From Abditibacterium sp. (GTDB lineage: Bacteria > Armatimonadota > Abditibacteriia > Abditibacteriales > Abditibacteriaceae), in the NCBI GenBank assembly GCA_030448265.1, contig JAUJNG010000010.1:67133-131132 (forward strand): a stretch of 64,000 bases of DNA, written 5' to 3'. The notes under the pieces are model-generated. The model worked only from the letters and a program-made list of their open reading frames with translations. It was not told where the DNA came from and did no database searches. The position numbers were made by a program, and so were the translations under genes. This document shows positions 18,061 to 26,601 of the stretch, in pieces. The stretch's first letter is position 1, and each line of letters starts with the position of its first letter.

Positions 18061-21000
18061 GTGAACCCCATAACCATGAGTGGCCTGATTGAAATTGTGC
18101 AAGGGTTGTGCTTCCGATTGCCGACGCTCGGCGACGCGGAGGCAACCGCCACGTTGGGCAGTGTGCGTGGGCGCGGTGAGTTTGGGCCGCGTCTGCAAAC
18201 GTGGCTGGAGGAGAGCCGGGACGCTTTTCCTGAGCCGGTGCGCGTCGAGTATGTCGAGGGCATTTCCGACCGTGGCGTGGACGTTTATCTGGAAGGTTTG
18301 CGCTCACAAACGGCGGTTGGCTTTCAGATCAAATCGGAGAACGACGTTCGACAAAGTGACTTCTTGCAAAAGCTGAAAGCTCAAGTCACAGAAGCCCGCT
18401 CTTACGCCAAGCTGCAGCTTTACGTCATCGTGCTGGCCTGTCCGCCCGGTGACAACAATCGCTGGATGCGCACACAGCGCCTGGTCGACGAAGAAGTTCA
18501 AAGCTGGGGAGTCGGCAAACCATCGGTGGTCACTCTCACGCCGGGGCGCGCTGCGGCGCTCTGGCAGAAGTGCGCGACGCCATTAACTCGCGGTGAGCGA
18601 GAGGTTTTGCTCCAAAGCCGCGATTGGAACTCCTTTTTCAGCGATGCGGGTGCGCCAACGCGCGAAGGCGAGTTTCTGGGCCGGTGGCCGATGCCGCCGC
18701 ACGAGCGATTTCTGCCGCCCAACATCTTCGATAAGATCGTGCGTTCGACGCGCGAAAACCCGCTGGCGATTCTGGCTGGGCCAGCTACGGTTGGAAAAAC
18801 CTTCACGGCTGTGCAGCTGCTTTATCAGCATTATCAAAGCGGCAAGCCGGTTCAGTGGATTGAGCCGCTGGGCATCGGGAGCGCGGACTTCATCGTTCCG
18901 GCGAGCGGGCCTACCATGGGCCTCAGCGAGCGCACGCGTCAGATGGCCCAAAGGCTCGGAATGCGTCCGCCCTCGCTACCGATGAGCCGCTACGAGTTCG
19001 TCGCCGCTCGCTTGCAGCCCGATGCTCTGGTTCTCATCGAAGACCCTTTTGGCATCACCGACGCCGACTACGATTATAGCCTCCACACCTACGACTTTTT
19101 TGATCTGGACGAATGCGTTTCGGCCATCACTTTGGCGATTGCTGAAGGCAACCATTTAGCGGGGTGTCGGCTCATCCTGACGACACGGCACGGTTTGATG
19201 GAGCGGTGGCAGGCAGAGCGCCGTGCAAGGCGCATCGGCGTGCCGGTTGGCGCGCGCATCATGCACTTGGCGCCGGAGAACTACGGGCGAGGAGAGGCTC
19301 GCCTCTCCGAGTTCTCCACCGCTTTGGTGCGCGCTTGCGGCGTGGCAAAGGTTGAAACCCCGGAATCGGTCGGCGAAGCCATCGGCAGCAGGGTCGAGAC
19401 GCCTCAAGAAGCCCAACTTGTGGTTGCTGAGCTTTCCGCAGCGTCCACGCTGAGCGACGTGAAAGCCGTGCTGGAACGCACACCGGTGGGAGCGGTCGAG
19501 CGCATCCGCTCTTATTGCAAAGCCTCGACGGATGCCGAGCGCTTGTTTCTCTTTCTTTTGCTGACGACCGGAGAAGGCGAAGAATACGGCTCTTTCGCCC
19601 GCACCTACGGCGTTCTTCACCAGGCGATGGGGTTGCCCGGCGATGCCAGCGAAGATGAAAGTGCGGCTCGCATCCGGTATTGGCCGCTGTTTTATCAGGT
19701 CAACTACAACGATTCCAACACGGTCTTCGTGGGCGGTATGCCGCTTTACAGTGGTATTCACCTCAAGACCGCGCATCCGACTGTGGTGGAGGCAACGAGG
19801 CAGGAAGTAGGGCCAAAGGGCGAGGGATTTTCCGACCGTCTGGCAACGACGCTGCCTCCTCTCAAAAGCAGATCGAACACCGGCTCGCTTCAAAAAGCCA
19901 TCGCGCGGCATCTGTTGTTGGAATGCAGGCGATTGAACACAGACGCGCTCGCGTTGCTATCCGAGTCGCTGCGTCACCTCATCGAACCAACCGCAATACA
20001 TGATCGGCGCAGCCTGCTCGGAATCAGCATGAGGCTCTGGAAGTTTCTGCCGGAACCACTGCGCGTGGCCTTCAGGGAAACAGTTAAAACGGGAAAACCG
20101 CGCCTGGTAGTGAGCGTGTGCGGTCTTTTGCCGTTCGCTCCTTTGCCGCCTGACGATGCCTGGCCGTTTTACGAGTTGCTGATGAAGCAGAGTCCGCACC
20201 GTGGGGTAACCCTTATTGACAACCCATGGTATTACTTCGTCGAGTTGCTCGAACAGGCTCCGCAAACTCTGCTGGATGAGTTCGACCGTCTGGCCGCCGA
20301 AAATCCCGCTGAGTTCGCGTATGTTTTGGGAGGATTCTCGGGGCGGCAGTGGGAAAAGTTCCGGCCCACTTGGAGAGAGGCGATTCTCAGCGAGCGTGTG
20401 GTGGATAAAGATTGGTGCAAAGGCTGGGAGTTACGCTTCGACTCCGAGACGGCAGCATTGAATCAGGTGTTTTCCGGCTGGTTTTTGAACGGAGCCGACT
20501 GCCCTGCCCCGCTCCTGGAACGGCTGCGGCGTTCTCTCCGCGATGCCAATCCCAAAGTGAGGCAGTTGGCCGGAACTTACGTTCTCGTCTACGAAGAGCA
20601 TCTACCACGAGGGTTCCACGACGATTTGCGCGCCCTGTTTCAAAACGAGATGGATGCAAAGGTAGTGCATAGGATATTGCAGCAGGGCGGGAGTTCCGAA
20701 GCGAGAGCGCTGTATAGAGAAGTGGCATCTGTTGCCGTCGAGCGTAGCAACGACGTGATGGCGGCCTGGCTCCTCAAAGCCCTTTCAGGGAGAGGTGAGC
20801 GGGATGCAGAGATGCAAAGTCTTGTCGAAGCGTGCGTTCGGAAAGGTGGCGATTATGCGCGTGCGGTTCGCCTTTCAGATGTTGATTTGGATGCTCTGGA
20901 TTCAGAAGCTGACGTCGTCAAACTCGCCTACGTTTGGAAACAAGCGAGCAAGTTGCCGCCGCCTCATCTCGTAGGAACTCCGCAACCGCCAATCGACCTT

Positions 21001-21279
21001 TCGGATCAAGAGTGCGCCCGAATCGCTCAACTCATCGATTCAATGGGTGGATACGCTCGGCAGCAGGCTTACGTGTTGCTTGGTCATGAAGAAGAGGTGT
21101 TTCCTGAGCCTTTGAAGGAGTTCATCCGCGCGACCGAACGCAAGAACGAACCTCTGACGTTGCGTGCCTTGGAAACAGGGCGAGAGAGAAGGGCCAAGCA
21201 CGATACTCGCGGCATAGGGTTTCCGCTTTCGGCATTTGGGGCCAAGCTAAAGAAGAAACGCCGAAGGAGCGGCAGTTAG
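18061..21279 (+). CDS. PD-(D/E)XK nuclease-STAND ATPase (Avs-like)
   Basis: A 1072-residue signal-transduction ATPase. The N-terminal 180 residues look like a PD-(D/E)XK nuclease, with D74 in RGVDVYLEG and Q-I-K at 89-91 in VGFQIKSEN. A STAND/AAA-type NTPase follows, with Walker A GPATVGKT (about 241-248) and Walker B ALVLIEDPFG (about 322-331). The remaining 600 residues are helical, repeat-like sensor sequence. This order is that of Avs anti-phage proteins, in which a C-terminal sensor detects a viral protein and triggers the N-terminal effector. The gene stands alone and divergent from the Mrr gene. GTG 18061 has GAAGGG upstream; ATG 18076 is an alternative start. Confidence 0.8.
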   Translation: MNPITMSGLIEIVQGLCFRLPTLGDAEATATLGSVRGRGEFGPRLQTWLEESRDAFPEPVRVEYVEGISDRGVDVYLEGLRSQTAVGFQIKSENDVRQSDFLQKLKAQVTEARSYAKLQLYVIVLACPPGDNNRWMRTQRLVDEEVQSWGVGKPSVVTLTPGRAAALWQKCATPLTRGEREVLLQSRDWNSFFSDAGAPTREGEFLGRWPMPPHERFLPPNIFDKIVRSTRENPLAILAGPATVGKTFTAVQLLYQHYQSGKPVQWIEPLGIGSADFIVPASGPTMGLSERTRQMAQRLGMRPPSLPMSRYEFVAARLQPDALVLIEDPFGITDADYDYSLHTYDFFDLDECVSAITLAIAEGNHLAGCRLILTTRHGLMERWQAERRARRIGVPVGARIMHLAPENYGRGEARLSEFSTALVRACGVAKVETPESVGEAIGSRVETPQEAQLVVAELSAASTLSDVKAVLERTPVGAVERIRSYCKASTDAERLFLFLLLTTGEGEEYGSFARTYGVLHQAMGLPGDASEDESAARIRYWPLFYQVNYNDSNTVFVGGMPLYSGIHLKTAHPTVVEATRQEVGPKGEGFSDRLATTLPPLKSRSNTGSLQKAIARHLLLECRRLNTDALALLSESLRHLIEPTAIHDRRSLLGISMRLWKFLPEPLRVAFRETVKTGKPRLVVSVCGLLPFAPLPPDDAWPFYELLMKQSPHRGVTLIDNPWYYFVELLEQAPQTLLDEFDRLAAENPAEFAYVLGGFSGRQWEKFRPTWREAILSERVVDKDWCKGWELRFDSETAALNQVFSGWFLNGADCPAPLLERLRRSLRDANPKVRQLAGTYVLVYEEHLPRGFHDDLRALFQNEMDAKVVHRILQQGGSSEARALYREVASVAVERSNDVMAAWLLKALSGRGERDAEMQSLVEACVRKGGDYARAVRLSDVDLDALDSEADVVKLAYVWKQASKLPPPHLVGTPQPPIDLSDQECARIAQLIDSMGGYARQQAYVLLGHEEEVFPEPLKEFIRATERKNEPLTLRALETGRERRAKHDTRGIGFPLSAFGAKLKKKRRRSGS

Positions 21280-21340
21280 GCGGGTTCGTCGTCGCGCGGC
21301 GCGGTTTACCTTGGCGCACGTTTTGAACGGGTTCAGGGCC

Positions 21341-21907
21341 ATGCAACACTCCGCATCGAATCAAGAACTCATCGAAGCGGCGCGCAGCCTCATTGTGGCG
21401 CGCTATAAACCCGACTTTCACCACATCGGTTGCGCGTTGAGAGCACGGTCGGGGCGGATGTTTCGAGCGGTCCATGTCGAGGCTTATGTGGGGCGCCTCA
21501 CGGTGTGCGCCGAAGCTATCGCTATCGGCATGGCAGCGGCGGAAGGCGAGGCCGACATCGAAACCATCGTCGCCCTCGACCGAGACGGAAACATCGTCGC
21601 GCCGTGCGGAATGTGCCGCGAACTCATCGCCGATTACTCCAACAACGCCTCCGTTCTTCTCGCGAATGGGGCCGTCGTGCCCGTTCTTGAACTGTTGCCC
21701 CACAAATACGAGCGACAGCAAGAAGTGGATTGTCAGCAGAAAGCAGATCAATGGGGCGACAACGAAATGGATTTTCTGACGCCCGAGCAACGCTCAGATG
21801 CCGTTGCCGAGATTTTGGCGACCCTCGCGCTACGGGTCATAAACCGAAACAAGGCTGCAAGTCAAAATCCTGAAGACCAAAACGATCAACCAGGTTGTCC
21901 CACTTAG
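21341..21907 (+). CDS. Cytidine deaminase-like protein
   Basis: A 188-residue protein whose first 130 residues form a cytidine/blasticidin-type deaminase fold. It has the zinc-binding TVCAEAIAIG and VAPCGMCRELIADY motifs (C-A-E and P-C-x-x-C), with a normal active-site Glu. The C-terminal 60 residues are polar and unrecognised. It follows the STAND gene by about 60 bp on the same strand, so it could be co-transcribed. The housekeeping role would be pyrimidine salvage; the context allows a nucleotide-depleting or sensing partner. ATG 21341 is preferred over the track's TTG 21311, as it starts just before the deaminase helix. Confidence 0.8.
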   Translation: MQHSASNQELIEAARSLIVARYKPDFHHIGCALRARSGRMFRAVHVEAYVGRLTVCAEAIAIGMAAAEGEADIETIVALDRDGNIVAPCGMCRELIADYSNNASVLLANGAVVPVLELLPHKYERQQEVDCQQKADQWGDNEMDFLTPEQRSDAVAEILATLALRVINRNKAASQNPEDQNDQPGCPT

Positions 21908-22077
21908 AGTTGGTTAAAGCGACGAAGTCACGGGCACTGTTTGGAAGCCCAAGGAAAAGCGGCGGTTAGGCGGGTTGGTTGTGGCTCCCAAGAAGCGGGC
22001 AACGGTCGGCTTCGAGCACGGCATGCAGCGCGTCGGGGTGCGCCTGTCCCCCGGCGGTTAGAGCGCGCACCGGCTCC

Positions 22078-22242
22078 ATGAAAAGCGGGCACGACGAAGT
22101 CGGGCGTTTCAAGGGTTTGGGCGAAACGAACCCAAAAGAGTTGTGGACGACGATGCTGCCCGAGAAATGGCTTTTGATGCAAGTCACGCTCGATGATGCC
22201 GCCGATGCCAACCAAATTTTCTCGATTTTGGTTCTATATTGA
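22078..22242 (+). pseudogene. gyrB: Detached 3' fragment of gyrB
   Basis: The plus-strand reading [15 protein letters not shown] and then [17 protein letters not shown] is unmistakably the C-terminal end of DNA gyrase subunit B (usual form RYKGLGEMNP...LWETTM...LLQVTLEDAAEAD). One codon is missing after ELW and the usual acidic tail is lost, with a stop following. About 46 codons remain and no gyrase sequence lies before them. It was probably carried here by an illegitimate recombination or transfer event. Confidence 0.85.
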
Positions 22243-22276
22243 GGTTCACTATCCGCTGTATATCTGGAGTTCACTA

Positions 22277-22810
22277 ATGCGTTATTGTCTTGAGTGTCGC
22301 CGCCTTTCTGCCGATGGGCCACGATGTAGCTCATGTGGCCGCTCTTTTGGGGGCCGGCTTTGCAATGCCCGTCGTCCGCATTTAAGCCCTCCTGATGCGA
22401 ACTTTTGCCAGCAGTGTGGTTCAACAGTTCTAACCGATGCAGCCGGTTTCATCCCCCTATCTTTTATAAGCAGGTTGTTGGTCGCAGGCGGCTTGCTTCT
22501 GTTGGTGCTGGTAGCCGGGCCGTTTCTGCTGTCGCTGTTGACGGGTGGGATTGGAGTCGGCCATTATCGCAGTCCGCTCGTGTGGTTCTTCGAGATGTGC
22601 GGGCGTGTGTTGGTTCCGCTCGTTTCGGTTGTCATCGTGCTCTATGGCTTCTCCGCATTTTTACCGGGAGATAGTGGTAAATCAGTGCGCCGAGCGATTG
22701 ATAGCGTGGTGCGTTGGATGGTGCTCGGCAGTCTGCGAACGGTTCAGCGCGTAATAGGTGGCGTTGCGAGGTTGCTGCTTGAATGGATAGGAATAACATC
22801 GAAATCCTGA
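22277..22810 (+). CDS. Double zinc-ribbon membrane protein
   Basis: A 177-residue protein not assigned to a family. It starts with two zinc ribbons (CLEC...CSSC and a second with C near 31 and CQQC at about 48). Two strong hydrophobic segments follow (LLVAGGLLLLVLVAGPFLLSLL and VLVPLVSVVIVLYGFSAFL), and then an amphipathic basic tail. ATG 22277 begins directly at the first ribbon; the track start at 22193 lies within the gyrB remnant. Codon use is similar to the surroundings. Confidence 0.7.
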   Translation: MRYCLECRRLSADGPRCSSCGRSFGGRLCNARRPHLSPPDANFCQQCGSTVLTDAAGFIPLSFISRLLVAGGLLLLVLVAGPFLLSLLTGGIGVGHYRSPLVWFFEMCGRVLVPLVSVVIVLYGFSAFLPGDSGKSVRRAIDSVVRWMVLGSLRTVQRVIGGVARLLLEWIGITSKS

Positions 22811-22892
22811 AAAGACCTTTGGGGGCGTTAGCAGGGGTTCGTCTTGACCGAGAATGGACAATTCTCGTTTTCGATTTAAGTTGTGACCCGAC

Positions 22893-23816
22893 TCAACACA
22901 ACGCAAACGATCTGGCGTTATCGCTTGAGCACCAGATGGCAGACAAGGCGCCAAAACCTTTCAGAGCCTCAAACGTGGTGAACCAAAACAAGCTGTTATG
23001 GTGTTGGTGCGCCAACTCTTGCAGGTTCTGCCTGCGACGCTCTCCGGTCGTGATGACCAGCGTCTTGAACGCAGAGCCGCCGTAGGTTTCTCGAAACAGA
23101 CCGCTTTCCAGATAGCGTTGGTGCGTTTGGAGCTTGCCCTCGAACTGCCGCGATGAGGTGTGTCCCAAATCCGTTTCGATGAAGTAATCGAAAAATTGGC
23201 CGCTTCGATCCCCTATTCGAATGAACCCATCTGGCTTGAAAGTTTCCGTTCGCCATTTGCCTCCTTCCGAGGCTCGGATGTCCCACTCGTGACGGCACAT
23301 CGCTTCGGGCAACCATCGCTCCATTTCCACGTCGTCGCGCTTGGCTATGGCCTTTTGAAACGCCAGGTAGATGTCCACGGTCGCCAGCGTATGCTCGATA
23401 AAGGTCGGTGTGTGACCGCAACGAGCGAGACGGTTCGCTTCGTTCAAGTCGATTTCCAACCGTCGTGCCACGATTGGTAGAGCCGCTTTGCCGACCGAAT
23501 AGATCGCTTGCGTCCCGAAGGGCGCGATGGGCGGATAAAAGCGATTGACAAAGCGGTGGTCAAAAAGCAGGCGCAACCGTGCGTTGCAGCGCACTAAAGA
23601 TGTGAAATAGAGCGTTTGCAACTGGCTACGCGACATCGCTCGGTGCTTGAGCAAGTCACAAAGCAGTTGCTCATCGCGCTCTTCTAAGCGCATCCCGGCC
23701 TTGGCGTGCGGCTTGAACCGGCTTCGCGGTTTGCGGCGCTCCAACTCTTTGTCTATACGACCCTTCGCCCGATTTGAAGTGGGCAACGCGTCGGTCGAAT
23801 ACGATTCATCGGTCAT
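22893..23816 (-). CDS. Replication-relaxation family protein
   Basis: Last gene of the seven-gene operon, 307 residues, of the replication-relaxation family found in mobile elements next to VirD4/TraG-like ATPases. An N-terminal winged helix is visible (LEERDEQLLCDLLKHRAMSRSQLQTLYF). Next comes YSVGKAALPIVARRL, and then a nuclease-like half with HEWDIRASE, FKPDGFIRI and YFIETDLGH. The D...E-x-D residues are compatible with a PD-(D/E)XK-like core, which is inference. The ATG at 23816 overlaps the end of the upstream ATPase by 11 bp, so translation is coupled. The track's longer ORF starts inside that gene. Confidence 0.8.
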   Translation of the reverse strand: MTDESYSTDALPTSNRAKGRIDKELERRKPRSRFKPHAKAGMRLEERDEQLLCDLLKHRAMSRSQLQTLYFTSLVRCNARLRLLFDHRFVNRFYPPIAPFGTQAIYSVGKAALPIVARRLEIDLNEANRLARCGHTPTFIEHTLATVDIYLAFQKAIAKRDDVEMERWLPEAMCRHEWDIRASEGGKWRTETFKPDGFIRIGDRSGQFFDYFIETDLGHTSSRQFEGKLQTHQRYLESGLFRETYGGSAFKTLVITTGERRRQNLQELAHQHHNSLFWFTTFEALKGFGALSAIWCSSDNARSFALC

Positions 23817-25398
23817 CCTCGCCCTCCTCACCGCGACCGCGCGGGGGCGGTTTAGGCGCGGATTTGGTGGAAGGTTTGAACGTTTGCTTCTTGCCGTGCC
23901 GTATCTCGTAGGTCGGACGCAGCTCGGCAGAATCTTCCGAAGAGGCCTCAGGCGAACCGGGCACGGTTTTTCCGGTTGAAGGTGGATTTTGAACGGTTCC
24001 GCTGTATCCCCGCTCACGCTCTAAAATTTCGGCTTCAACGGCTCGGCGGGGACGCGCGTAAGCCGAGAGTGAGGCTGCGCGCACCATGCGCACCCGTTCT
24101 TGGGCGATGCGTGGGTCGGGAGAGTGCAACACCTGCAATCGAGCACTCGGCTGTCCGCGCCGCACCAGATAAGCCTGTCCTATACCTTGCGACATGAGCG
24201 TGGCGCGCACCTCCTCGCTATTCTGTTCGCCGCTGATTTCCTTGGCCAAATCCGCCGCGTCAAGCGCGCCGGTTTGGAAGTAGATTTGGGTGTGGACGTT
24301 GTTGCGTAGCACGTGACGCAAATTGGACGAAAGCTGATTAATATTTTGATGCGAAAGTGTTAAGCCCAGTCCGAACCTACGCCCCTCAGCCACAATCGCC
24401 TCGAAGCGTTCGGTCGCCATGCTCTCGAACTCGTCTATGTAGAGGTTGACGGGCACGCGTTGCGCTTCCGGCTGGTTGACGCGGGACATGATGGCCGTCT
24501 GGAAGCTGCTGACTAGCAACCCACCGGTGAGGCGTGCCGCGTCGTGCAGTTGGTCAACAGCGAGAGAAATCAGCACGATCATGCCCGGTTGCCGGTCGAG
24601 CAGGTTGCGAAAGGAAAAGGTCTCGCGTTGCCCGAACATGAGTCGAAGCGCCGGAATGGAGAGCAATGGGGTGATCTTGTTCAGGGCGGCCAAGGCCCAC
24701 GTCGTCTGGATGGAACCGAGGGCTTCGTAGCGGGCGAAAAACGAGCGCACCCGCGAGTCGGAGACGTGGCCCAGCACACGGGCGCGAAACTTGGAGTTAG
24801 TCAGCAATGGTTCGACTTCCAAGAGCGACCAGCCCGCTTCGGTCAGGGCCAAAAGTGAGTTGCGGAGCGTCTCGTCCAACTGCACACCCCACGAATCGGA
24901 CTGCGCTTTGACAACGGAAAGAAGATGGAGAACGCGCGCGTGAACCTCGCCTTCTTCGGCAAGCGGGTTGAATCCGACGACGTGCTGACTATCACGCAAA
25001 TCGAGCAAAAGCAGACGCTCGCGCCACACTTCGGGCGGCGCGGTCGCGGCCAGACGCAACATCACGCGATCAACCAAGTCGCCGCGAAGGTCGATGACGC
25101 AGAAAGCCTGCCCGTTCTGTATGTCCGATTCGATGAGGCGCAGCAAAAGGTTCGTTTTGCCCGTTCCGGTCGCCCCCAGCAGGTAGAGATGCCGCCGCCT
25201 CGCTTCGGGCGAAAGCGCGACGGGTTTGCGGCCCGTTGTTCCATCGGTCGGGATGAGGTGGCCGAGAACGGCGAAATCCGCCGGTGGCGTTTCGGGAACC
25301 TCCTCTCTCATCGACTCCGGCTCCGGCGGCTTATTCCGCTTATCTTGAGCGCGGTTGAAGCTGCTTATCAAGAAGTTTTCAACAATGCGATTGAGCAC
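23806..25398 (-). CDS. VirD4/DUF87-like DNA-transfer ATPase
   Basis: A 530-residue ATPase of the HerA/VirD4/TraG group that pumps DNA in conjugation and related processes. Walker A is LLGATGTGKTN (about residues 72-82). FCVIDLRGDLVDR follows, then the central domain with HVVGFNPL and ETLRNSLLAL, and Walker B NLYIDEFESM with the downstream LTLSHQNINQL, which is typical of coupling proteins. No N-terminal membrane helices are visible, so it would need a membrane partner. The GTG start has a strong GGGAGGTGA site and begins 6 bp after the aminotransferase gene. Confidence 0.87.
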   Translation of the reverse strand: MLNRIVENFLISSFNRAQDKRNKPPEPESMREEVPETPPADFAVLGHLIPTDGTTGRKPVALSPEARRRHLYLLGATGTGKTNLLLRLIESDIQNGQAFCVIDLRGDLVDRVMLRLAATAPPEVWRERLLLLDLRDSQHVVGFNPLAEEGEVHARVLHLLSVVKAQSDSWGVQLDETLRNSLLALTEAGWSLLEVEPLLTNSKFRARVLGHVSDSRVRSFFARYEALGSIQTTWALAALNKITPLLSIPALRLMFGQRETFSFRNLLDRQPGMIVLISLAVDQLHDAARLTGGLLVSSFQTAIMSRVNQPEAQRVPVNLYIDEFESMATERFEAIVAEGRRFGLGLTLSHQNINQLSSNLRHVLRNNVHTQIYFQTGALDAADLAKEISGEQNSEEVRATLMSQGIGQAYLVRRGQPSARLQVLHSPDPRIAQERVRMVRAASLSAYARPRRAVEAEILERERGYSGTVQNPPSTGKTVPGSPEASSEDSAELRPTYEIRHGKKQTFKPSTKSAPKPPPRGRGEEGEDDR

Positions 25399-25404
25399 GA
25401 TCTT

Positions 25405-26601
25405 TCACCTCCCGGCCAAAAATCCGGCAAGATTTGCGACCAGTTCCTTCTGCTCGCCGATGAGCGCGATGGTCTGGCGCAGATACAACTCTTGCCCGTC
25501 ACAGCGCGCCTCGGCGTTGGCACAGGCGGCTTGAATCCCCCATCGTCGCACAATTTCAGGGCGGCGATGCAGCGGCACGCCGACCGGCCCACAGGAAATC
25601 GGCACGCCGCGTTCTTGAAGCTGTTGCACGAAGTGCATCCGCGCCGAAGCCTCGCCTCGCCAGGTCAAAGCCAAGCCACCCCAAGCACACTCGTCTTTGG
25701 ATGATGCCGTGACGGGATGCACAAGCTGCGATAGCAAGCCGTTGCAAAGGTCGCGGTGGTTGGTGTTCCTCTCATCAGCCCAGCGCGGCAGAAACGGTAG
25801 CAGCGCGCGTCCCATCACGGCGGCCAACGGGTGCATCCGGTAAGGCCAGAAACACTCCGTCGGGTGCAGGCGTGGGTCACTGACTTGAAGCGCGCTCCGG
25901 TCGGGATGCTGTCCGGCGACAATGGCGCGCTGCCAAATCCCTTCGTCGCCCGTCACCAGAGCGCCGCCCTCGCCGCACGGCAGATGCTTGCGCGACCCGA
26001 ACGAGAAAACGCCGATGTGTCCTATCGTGCCGACCGCGTGCTCCACCCATCGCGCGCCCAAAGCTCCCGCGCAATCCTCGATCACGGTCGCTCCCACCGT
26101 TTCCGCCATAGGAAGCAGAGATTCCACATCGGCGGGCAGCCCCGCGAAGTGAGTCACGATGATGGCGCGCGTGCGTGGGGTCAGCTTGGCCGCGACCGAT
26201 GCGGGGTCAAGCCCCAAATTATCGAGCGAGATGTCGGCAAAAACCGGCACCGCGTCCAAAGCATCGATGAATACCAACACCTGACCCCAGCCGTAAGCCG
26301 ATAGAATGACCTCGTCGCCCGGCCCCACTCCGGCGGCGAGCAACGCCAGGTGGAGCGCTGAGGCGCCGCTGTTGAGCGCCAAAGCGTGCCGGATCCCGAC
26401 GAAGCGCGCGAACTCCGTCTCAAACTCGCCCACCACACCGCAGCCATCGAGAGCACCCAGCCACGCCGGGTCAGAGTGGGCGATGTGCAACGCGTCCGTG
26501 ACGGCATCGGTCACCTCGTCTGGAACGGGCGGCCATACCGGAAACGACGGCATAGTCATGGCGGCGGATGTTCGGGTGGCAGAAGGCGTCATCGCGTTCA
26601 T
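25405..26601 (-). CDS. DegT/DnrJ/EryC1/StrS-type PLP aminotransferase
   Basis: A fold-type I PLP enzyme of the sugar aminotransferase family, 398 residues. It has ALNSGASALHLAL (PLP phosphate site), VIEDCAGALGA (pyridine-binding Asp) and SFGSRKHLPCGEGG with the Schiff-base Lys. The family normally aminates nucleotide-linked keto sugars. No other sugar gene is nearby, and it sits inside a DNA-transfer-like operon, overlapping the AAA+ gene by 4 bp (ATGA). That placement is unusual and suggests either a modification role in the system or a cargo gene. It appears intact. Confidence 0.85.
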   Translation of the reverse strand: MNAMTPSATRTSAAMTMPSFPVWPPVPDEVTDAVTDALHIAHSDPAWLGALDGCGVVGEFETEFARFVGIRHALALNSGASALHLALLAAGVGPGDEVILSAYGWGQVLVFIDALDAVPVFADISLDNLGLDPASVAAKLTPRTRAIIVTHFAGLPADVESLLPMAETVGATVIEDCAGALGARWVEHAVGTIGHIGVFSFGSRKHLPCGEGGALVTGDEGIWQRAIVAGQHPDRSALQVSDPRLHPTECFWPYRMHPLAAVMGRALLPFLPRWADERNTNHRDLCNGLLSQLVHPVTASSKDECAWGGLALTWRGEASARMHFVQQLQERGVPISCGPVGVPLHRRPEIVRRWGIQAACANAEARCDGQELYLRQTIALIGEQKELVANLAGFLAGR

